A DNA stretch of 47,994 nucleotides, from the NCBI GenBank assembly GCA_946622645.1, contig CAMOQF010000005.1, positions 1-47,994 of the forward strand. The letters are read 5' to 3'. Within the stretch, counting starts at the first letter, position 1, and each line of letters begins with the position of its first letter. This document shows, one piece after another, positions 42,917-47,994 of the stretch. Under the pieces are notes generated by a model. It was given only the letters and a program-made list of their open reading frames with translations. It had not been told where the DNA came from and did no database searches. The DNA is from an uncultured Blautia sp. (GTDB lineage: Bacteria; Bacillota; Clostridia; Lachnospirales; Lachnospiraceae). The position numbers and the translations under genes are program-made.

Positions 42917-43633
42917 TTATCTCTTTTTCAGTGTTCCGCCATCCATCCTCCATTCTGTATCCGCGTATTCTCCCGCTTCAGCGTCATGTGAAACGATCAT
43001 GACCGCGCAGCTGGAATCTGCCGTCTCTCTGAGCATCGACAAGATGATCCTCGTATTGTCATCATCCAGGTCCGAAGTCGGCTCATCCGCAAACAGAAAC
43101 TTCGGATCTCCTGCCAGGGCTCTCGCGATGCACATCCGCCTGCGCTCCCCGCCCGAAAGCTCTTTCGCCCGGGCATCACAAAGATGGCTGATCTCCATCT
43201 GTTCCAGAAGGCTCATACATCTCTCTGATAAGAGGCCCTCGTTTTCTCTTTCATCGTCATCGGAAAATGAGCCGCGGGACCGGCTTCGATAGATCCGCTG
43301 CGGAAGGATAATATTCTCCTTTACGGTCAATTCCGGAAGGACATCCGCGCCCTGCGGGATCATCCCGAACAACCGGTTCCTGAGCCGGGACAGCTCGTCA
43401 TCCTTCATGGCGTACAGATCCTGCCCGTCCAGCATCACCCTGCCGCCGTCCGGTGTGAGCAGCCCTGCCATGATATTCATCAATGTGGTTTTTCCGCTCC
43501 CGCTCCTTCCGGTCAGAACAGTCACTTCTCCGGGTTCCAGTGCCAGGTCGGTCTTTGTGACCGCAAAAAACCGATTGCTCTCTCCATTTCCTCTCAGATA
43601 CCATTTTTCAACAGCAGACGCTTCTAATTTCAT
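42917..43633 (-). CDS. ABC transporter ATP-binding protein (LolD/MacB type)
   Basis: From ATG 43633 the protein has 238 residues; an earlier in-frame ATG at 43657 is an alternative with no close ribosome site. Walker A is GRSGSGKTT, the signature is LSGGERRR, Walker B is FLFADEPTSDLD and the H-loop follows (IVSHD). An extra Arg/Ser/Asp/Glu-rich insert (RSRSRGSFSDDDERENEG, about 120-138) lies before the signature, unusual for this group. It pairs with the adjacent FtsX/MacB-type permease. The substrate is unknown. Confidence 0.92.
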   Translation of the reverse strand: MKLEASAVEKWYLRGNGESNRFFAVTKTDLALEPGEVTVLTGRSGSGKTTLMNIMAGLLTPDGGRVMLDGQDLYAMKDDELSRLRNRLFGMIPQGADVLPELTVKENIILPQRIYRSRSRGSFSDDDERENEGLLSERCMSLLEQMEISHLCDARAKELSGGERRRMCIARALAGDPKFLFADEPTSDLDDDNTRIILSMLRETADSSCAVMIVSHDAEAGEYADTEWRMDGGTLKKR

Positions 43634-43664
43634 GGTTTTATGCCTTCCCCGGTTCATCAGTTTT

Positions 43665-44864
43665 TCAGTTTCCTCGAAGGACGCGCCCCGGATCCACTTT
43701 GCTCAGCCGCGCGGCGGACCAGAACGATGCCATTGATCCGACCAGTACAGTCCCCGCCACCGTCAGCAACGCTGTCAGAAGGATCGTGGATACATCCGGG
43801 GTCAGATAGGGCAGGCCGAGGCTTTTCTCGATCAGTCCGGTAAACGGAAACAGGCCCAGGGCTGAGAGCGCAACGCCTGTCAGCCCTCCTGCCAGCGAAC
43901 AGACGGCCGCCTCTTTTCGGACGACCGATCCCAGGATGGCCCGGGAAGTCCCCAGAAGCCTCAGAAGGGCAAACTCCTTCTTTCTTTCATTCGCGATCAT
44001 GAAAAACACGATCAGCAGGATCACAAATGACAGGATCCATACGACCGCGATCAGCCATGTCACCGTCCTGGAGACACCCGAAAGAGAATCGGATACGTCC
44101 GTGATCATGCTCTTTGTCCTCACAGCGCTGGCTTTGCGCGTGTGTCCCTGGATGGCGCTGTTCACCTTCCCGATGTCACAGCCCTCCTTGACCTTCACAT
44201 AAATTGCGGAAACCAGCCCTTCATCCTCGCTGGTGATCTCATGGGTGATCCCCTTTGCTTCCGCCGCTTTCAGAAGCTTGTTCATCGTTTCCATGCTGCA
44301 GTAGACCGCGCTGTCCAGGCCGGTCCCCGTTGCAGCCAGCTTGCCGATGACATGACAGGGTTCATCATAGATCTTCAGGGTGTCCGACGCGTTTACGCCC
44401 ACATCACATCCTGCCACCACATCCATATCACCCAGCCTGCTCTGACAGCTTTCTTCGATCCATGGCTGAATGATAAAGTCTGTCTCCGGATCGATCCCGA
44501 TGATCTGGATCCGGATCGAGCAGCAGTCCGCCTTCAGGGAGGACAGAAACAGCTGCGGCGCAGCCTTCTCGACTCCTTCCACCTCCAGCGTCCTGGTCAG
44601 ATTTTCTCCGCTCATATAGAATGCCCCTGTCGTTCCCTGGAGGAGCATATTCTTGAAGCTGACCTTGGACTGAGCGGAGGATGGCACCACAATGATGTCA
44701 GCCCCGAGCCGCGACTCCAGATTGTTCAGTCCTCTCTTCATCGACATCACGATGACCGATCCCCCGAACACAGAAAGCGCCAGAAACGCCGTGAGCAAGA
44801 GCAGCGAGAATGTACGCCCGGGTCTTCGAAGCAGATTTACAAACGGAAGCTTTCTGATATCCAT
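43665..44864 (-). CDS. ABC transporter permease, MacB/FtsX type
   Basis: The 399-residue protein has one N-terminal helix (about 16-36), a large extracytoplasmic domain (about 45-265, with a Cys pair at about 112-113) and three C-terminal helices (about 275-300, 320-345, 355-385). This is the FtsX/MacB topology used in mechanotransmission or export of lipids, peptides or drugs. It lies 1 nt after the DUF4418 gene and is followed by the ATPase gene, forming a three-gene operon. Confidence 0.92.
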   Translation of the reverse strand: MDIRKLPFVNLLRRPGRTFSLLLLTAFLALSVFGGSVIVMSMKRGLNNLESRLGADIIVVPSSAQSKVSFKNMLLQGTTGAFYMSGENLTRTLEVEGVEKAAPQLFLSSLKADCCSIRIQIIGIDPETDFIIQPWIEESCQSRLGDMDVVAGCDVGVNASDTLKIYDEPCHVIGKLAATGTGLDSAVYCSMETMNKLLKAAEAKGITHEITSEDEGLVSAIYVKVKEGCDIGKVNSAIQGHTRKASAVRTKSMITDVSDSLSGVSRTVTWLIAVVWILSFVILLIVFFMIANERKKEFALLRLLGTSRAILGSVVRKEAAVCSLAGGLTGVALSALGLFPFTGLIEKSLGLPYLTPDVSTILLTALLTVAGTVLVGSMASFWSAARLSKVDPGRVLRGN

Positions 44865-44865
44865 C

Positions 44866-45279
44866 TCAGCCTTTCCTCGTTAACAGAACGCCCGCCGCAG
44901 CAGACACAAGCATCAGTGAAAAAAGAACCACCATAGCCGGAAACATGATCATCCTGCACCGCATGGACTCCATGGAACACAGGCTGATCAGCGTACCGGG
45001 CGTCAGGATTCCAAGCTCGGCCGTCAGCACCATCGCCAGATACAGTCCTTTGCGGAATCCGGTGTTTTTTCTCCAGAATACAAGCGCGCTCTCTGCCGCG
45101 ATCAGGATCGCCAGGCCGAAAACTGCCTGTCCGGCCCAGTGGCAGGACCCAAATGCACCGTCCTCGTGTACACAGGGGCCTGCAAAGGTTTTGACGCCTG
45201 TCATGGCCAGGATGGCAAGTATCAGGATCACGATCGCAGGGATCGAACTTCCTTTTTTCTCTTTCATGCGAACCTCCAT
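44866..45279 (-). CDS. DUF4418 family membrane protein
   Basis: The 137-residue protein has four hydrophobic segments (about 14-32, 45-65, 73-92, 105-130). Conserved-looking Cys and His residues occur in FAGPCVHEDGAFGSCHW, between helices 1 and 2, and Cys again in LCSMESMRC before helix 4. This matches DUF4418 proteins found next to MacB/FtsX-type ABC genes. The function is unknown; the Cys/His residues suggest metal or redox chemistry, which is a guess. ATG 45279 lies 4 nt after AGGAGG; ATG 45267 is a second choice. Confidence 0.75.
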   Translation of the reverse strand: MEVRMKEKKGSSIPAIVILILAILAMTGVKTFAGPCVHEDGAFGSCHWAGQAVFGLAILIAAESALVFWRKNTGFRKGLYLAMVLTAELGILTPGTLISLCSMESMRCRMIMFPAMVVLFSLMLVSAAAGVLLTRKG

Positions 45280-45307
45280 TCCGCCTCCTTCAGCTGGCAG
45301 AATCATT

Positions 45308-45323
45308 GTTAGATTCCACTAAC
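45308..45323. promoter_or_regulatory. Operator-like palindrome 1 upstream of DUF4418
   Basis: GTTAG-N6-CTAAC is a perfect inverted repeat between the promoter and the DUF4418 start. A near-identical second copy lies 52 nt upstream in the direction of transcription. Confidence 0.55.
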
Positions 45324-45374
45324 CGTCGGGCAAAAAAATAAGAAGCACTCGGAGCCGGGCGCCGGCTCATTCTT

Positions 45375-45390
45375 GTTAGTTATATCTAAT
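45375..45390. promoter_or_regulatory. Operator-like palindrome 2 at the transcription start
   Basis: GTTAG-N6-CTAAT repeats the motif of 45308-45323 with one mismatch. It lies immediately after the -10 (45398-45403), covering the expected start near 45391, where a repressor would bind. Confidence 0.6.
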
Positions 45391-45397
45391 CCAGAAC

Positions 45398-45426
45398 ATT
45401 ATATACCGTCCCCGGCATTTGAGCAA
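45398..45426 (-). promoter_or_regulatory. Promoter of the DUF4418-permease-ATPase operon
   Basis: Minus-strand TTGCTC (45426-45421), a 17-nt spacer and perfect TATAAT (45403-45398). Confidence 0.65.
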
Positions 45427-45429
45427 GAT

Positions 45430-45554
45430 TATTTTTCAGCAGAACAGCATCTGCTGTGCAAGGAGCGCTTTCTCTTTGTGAGAAGCGCCTCCCCGACAGC
45501 AGAGTACCATCCGTGACACGGTTCTTGTCGTTTCCTGAAACAAAAAGTTTCAGA
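45430..45554. other. Structured intergenic stretch with several inverted repeats
   Basis: Between the ABC operon promoter and the CPBP gene stop are CAGCAG/CTGCTG arms near 45440-45460 and GCGCTT/AAGCGC arms (about 45466-45488). There is also a perfect CTGAAAC/GTTTCAG stem (45535-45553) spanning the CPBP stop codon. None is followed by a clear U-run, so a terminator role is not certain. I see no coding region here. Confidence 0.4.
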
Positions 45555-46263
45555 CAGTCCGGTTTTCGTTTTTTATCCTGGCAAGCCAGGTGCAGTAGAT
45601 GACCGCCGTAACAGCCGCAGCTCCAATATATATGTAGGAAACGACCTCATTTTCGGCTCCCAGGACTGAAAGAGCATCGATCAGGGAATGAGCGATAATA
45701 CACGGGATGATGCTTCCGCTTTTATAACATACCATCGTCAGGATAAAGCCCCAGCTGACGGCAAAAATGATCTGGAGAACCGTCTCAAAGCTTGCCCGGC
45801 CCATAAAGAGATTAACGATATGACCGATCCCGAATGTCACGGCGGAGACGATGATGGCCACGACCGGTTTATTTTCTCCCAGCATCGCCCTGAAAAGAAA
45901 TCCCCTGAAGATCATTTCCTCCACAAACCCTACAAGGATCATGGAAAGGACTGCGCACACCAACGGCGCTCCCTGATATGAAAGAGAAAATCCATCCCAT
46001 ACGTTGCCGGTGGCCAGGACCCACATCGGAATAAAATACAGATATTTCTTCATTTCCTTCGGCCATCCGGAAAGGCCGTACTTTTCTTCCAGATGATTCC
46101 GTTTTACAAACGCGGTAATGCCTGCCGTAAAAACGATCAATGCCACGAGCATGTATATGCTCTCATCCCCGAAACTGCTTCTGATCGTTTCTAAAATCAC
46201 GCAATACAGGACGATCCAAAGCACTGCGAACATTACTTCTTTCTCTTCATACAGTTTACGCAT
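45550..46263 (-). CDS. CPBP family intramembrane metalloprotease
   Basis: The 237-residue polytopic protein has about six to eight hydrophobic segments. The CPBP (Abi/CAAX-like) motifs are visible: EEMIFRG near 114-120, a His in FGIGHIVNL and a His in IIAHSLIDA. Family members cleave within the membrane or act as immunity proteins. It is 54 nt after the TetR regulator gene and probably in the same transcript. Confidence 0.88.
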   Translation of the reverse strand: MRKLYEEKEVMFAVLWIVLYCVILETIRSSFGDESIYMLVALIVFTAGITAFVKRNHLEEKYGLSGWPKEMKKYLYFIPMWVLATGNVWDGFSLSYQGAPLVCAVLSMILVGFVEEMIFRGFLFRAMLGENKPVVAIIVSAVTFGIGHIVNLFMGRASFETVLQIIFAVSWGFILTMVCYKSGSIIPCIIAHSLIDALSVLGAENEVVSYIYIGAAAVTAVIYCTWLARIKNENRTV

Positions 46264-46317
46264 ATCATTCTCCTTTTCTGTGATTCGTCATAAGGAATTC
46301 GCCTGGTGGAGAACTTC

Positions 46318-46875
46318 TTATGAATTTGCAGCGGCCATTCCGAAAAAGACGTTTTCCAGCATCTTCCGGCACTGTCCTTCGTCATATTCCATGGAGTTGT
46401 TGGCAAGCAGGCTTGCCATGCCATGAGCCACACAGAAGAACGTCAGAAACATCTCTCTTGCCTGTTCAACGTCTGTCCCGATCCCGGCCGCCATGATCTC
46501 CATGATCCCGGACAGGCCCGGATCTGACATGAGGACCGTCACATCTTTTCCGCCAAATTTATCCGTCTGGAACAGAAAACGGAACAGGTTCTTTTCTTCC
46601 TGGCCGAATCTGACATAGTTGAGTCCCAGAGCCAGCATCGGGTTTTCATCCGTCTCCTTCGGCATGATGAAATCTGTATGATATCTGTCCGCGATGTCAT
46701 AAGCCGCTTCCCTGATCTCATCTACCGTTTTAAAGCTGTACAGCACGGGCTGTGTGGAGCATCCAAGATACTCCGCGATCGTCCTGGCGCTCAGATTCTC
46801 ATGTCCTTTTGTTCTGATCACCTCAAATGATGCTTGCGTGACCATCTCTTTTGTTACTTTCACCTTCGGCGGCAT
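46318..46875 (-). CDS. TetR/AcrR family transcriptional regulator
   Basis: From ATG 46875 the protein has 185 residues. A longer form to 46935 would extend through the operator. The N-terminal helix-turn-helix reads KEMVTQASFEVIRTKGHENLSARTIAEYLGCSTQPVLYSF (about 8-47). The rest is a ligand-binding domain of unknown specificity. A 24-bp palindrome over its promoter suggests autoregulation, and the CPBP gene follows as a likely target. Confidence 0.9.
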   Translation of the reverse strand: MPPKVKVTKEMVTQASFEVIRTKGHENLSARTIAEYLGCSTQPVLYSFKTVDEIREAAYDIADRYHTDFIMPKETDENPMLALGLNYVRFGQEEKNLFRFLFQTDKFGGKDVTVLMSDPGLSGIMEIMAAGIGTDVEQAREMFLTFFCVAHGMASLLANNSMEYDEGQCRKMLENVFFGMAAANS

Positions 46876-46909
46876 AATCTGATCACTTCCTTCCAGTTGT
46901 ATAATTAGT

Positions 46910-46933
46910 GTTATATAAATGATATTATATAAC
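46910..46933. promoter_or_regulatory. TetR operator-like 24-bp palindrome
   Basis: GTTATATAA-N6-TTATATAAC is a perfect 9+6+9 inverted repeat covering the -10 of the TetR gene. Length, symmetry and position fit a TetR-family operator. Confidence 0.8.
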
Positions 46934-46951
46934 ATAAGGTATATATGTCAA
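46924..46951 (-). promoter_or_regulatory. Promoter of the TetR-CPBP unit
   Basis: Minus-strand TTGACA (46951-46946), a 16-nt spacer and TATAAT (46929-46924), overlapped by the palindrome. Confidence 0.75.
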
Positions 46952-46978
46952 GCCATATTTTTCAAAATAGAGAAAGAC

Positions 46979-47007
46979 TTGAATTCTTTTGTATTTGGGT
47001 GTAAGCT
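46979..47007 (+). promoter_or_regulatory. Possible promoter of the antiporter gene
   Basis: TTGAAT (46979-46984), a 17-nt spacer and TAAGCT (47002-47007), each only 4 of 6, oriented toward the antiporter. Confidence 0.4.
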
Positions 47008-47065
47008 AGTGCGTTGAAGGATCACTATATCAGCTTTGAGAAATGACATCAGTCAGGAGGTTGCC

Positions 47066-47994
47066 ATGCTGGTTCCTGTTTTATTGTTTATCCTGGGTTT
47101 AGGTTTGTTGATCAAAGGCGGCGACTGGTTCGTGGACGGCGCCACAGGCATCGCCGAACACTTCCATCTGCCTGAACTCCTGATCGGCGCCACGGTCGTC
47201 TCCATCGGAACGACCCTGCCGGAAGTCATGGTCTCGTGCCAGGCAGCCCTGAAAGGCAGCGGCGGCATCTCCTACGGAAACGCCATCGGCTCCATCATCT
47301 GCAACACAAGCCTGATCGCCGCTGTTACCGTAGCGGTCAAACCGTCCCTCGTAAAAAGAAAAAGTCTGCTGCTTCCGGCAGGATTCTTCTTTGCGGCAGC
47401 CGTTTTCTACTCTGCGATCGCATATACGACCGGACAGTTCACCAGATGGCAGGGCATCGTCCTGATCATCTGTTTTGTCGTCTACATGGTCGTTCTGCTC
47501 CTGCAGATGAAAAACAATCCCGAACCGCCTGCACCCGCCGAACAGGGTGAAACAAAAGAAAAGAGCATGCCTGTCATGATCGGGATGCTCGTCATCGGCG
47601 CAGCGGCCATCGCGGTCGGAGCGAATCTCCTGGTCGACAACGGCACCCTGATCGCCCAGGCTCTCGGCGTTCCGGACTCCGTGATCGGGCTGACCATGGT
47701 CGCCCTGGGGACATCTCTCCCCGAGCTGGTCACCGCGATCACAGCCCTCAGCAAGGGTCACGGCGCGCTTTCGCTCGGCAACATCATCGGCGCCAATCTG
47801 TTCAATCTGGTGCTGGTGTCCGGACTTGCCGTCACCATCGCTCCCTTTGGGATCCCCGCGGAAAGGACCATCAACGGGATCAACTCCTCCCTGGTGGTGG
47901 ATATCCCGGTCATGCTCTGCGTGATGGGCATCCTGTGCATCCCGGCTCTGCTGAAAGAAAAGCTCTCCCGCTGGCAGGGAGTCCTTCTCCTGTG
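47066..47994 (+). CDS. CaCA family calcium/sodium antiporter, partial (right edge)
   Basis: ATG 47066 follows AGGAGG (47055-47060) by 5 nt, and the reading frame is open to the window end (about 309 residues seen). The two alpha repeats of the family are present: GATVVSIGTTLPE...GNAIGSIICNTSLI (about 42-85) and GLTMVALGTSLPEL...GNIIGANLFNLVLV (about 210-250). About nine membrane segments are visible. The family exchanges Ca2+ (or K+) for Na+ or H+ across the membrane. The C terminus lies outside the window. Confidence 0.93.
   Translation, partial: MLVPVLLFILGLGLLIKGGDWFVDGATGIAEHFHLPELLIGATVVSIGTTLPEVMVSCQAALKGSGGISYGNAIGSIICNTSLIAAVTVAVKPSLVKRKSLLLPAGFFFAAAVFYSAIAYTTGQFTRWQGIVLIICFVVYMVVLLLQMKNNPEPPAPAEQGETKEKSMPVMIGMLVIGAAAIAVGANLLVDNGTLIAQALGVPDSVIGLTMVALGTSLPELVTAITALSKGHGALSLGNIIGANLFNLVLVSGLAVTIAPFGIPAERTINGINSSLVVDIPVMLCVMGILCIPALLKEKLSRWQGVLLL

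Noticed and set aside
1-47994. CRISPR array, insertion sequence, prophage, tRNA or rRNA
   Set aside because: No regularly spaced repeats, transposase, integrase or tRNA/rRNA cores were found on either strand.

Overview
This window looks like chromosomal core sequence from a Gram-positive anaerobe of the Bacillota, class Clostridia, most likely Lachnospirales. That placement is inferred from the gene set: a CvpA/DUF5711 pair, a split transketolase, a large Alu-containing SRP RNA, the rplJ-rplL-rpoB-rpoC cluster, a membrane Ser/Thr kinase with a PP2C phosphatase, a His6-type HisA and many consensus SigA promoters. I see no insertion sequence, prophage, CRISPR array, tRNA or rRNA gene. Nearly all genes are on the minus strand. 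The plus-strand exceptions are the HD-GYP gene, the SRP RNA, a phosphoribosyltransferase-like/amidase pair and the antiporter at the right edge.

Layout, left to right. 1-4621: a minus-strand unit fsa/tal - transketolase N - transketolase C - DUF5711 - CvpA, ending at a strong terminator; a further promoter fires leftward out of the window. 4724-8448: recR, ybaB and dnaX (overlapping) preceded by pfkA. 8547-11451: an HD-GYP membrane signalling protein whose 3' end contains the promoter of the SRP RNA. 11450-14774: a CbpA-type J-domain protein with an attenuator-like leader, a DUF4428 zinc-ribbon protein and a secreted five-repeat SH3 protein with a LexA-like box. 14815-17267: a phosphoribosyltransferase-like protein and a lipoprotein that fuses a zinc amidase to a class A beta-lactamase-like serine hydrolase. 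17307-22728: a four-gene operon of kinase, PP2C phosphatase, unknown protein and secreted metallopeptidase.

22734-31716 holds rplJ (with L10 leader), rplL, rpoB and rpoC. 31725-36063 holds upp, hpf, hisA, dapB, dapA and a CobO-type adenosyltransferase. 36105-41580 holds pyk and a fumC-MBOAT-SGNH unit. 41661-42863 is a threonine-aldolase-family gene. 42917-45426 is an ABC exporter-like operon (DUF4418, FtsX/MacB permease, ATPase) with twin palindromic operators. 45550-46951 is a TetR regulator with a CPBP protease behind a large palindromic operator. A Ca2+/Na+-type antiporter runs off the right end.

The metabolic genes cover the non-oxidative pentose-phosphate pathway, glycolysis (PFK, pyruvate kinase), fumarase and lysine/diaminopimelate synthesis. 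Most of the rest is transcription, translation and cell-envelope signalling. The most unusual items are the amidase/beta-lactamase-like fusion, the two-hairpin leader of the J-domain gene, the kinase/phosphatase/unknown/metallopeptidase operon, the GGNGT + PKTIDND phosphofructokinase and the PRTase homologue lacking its acidic PRPP pair.
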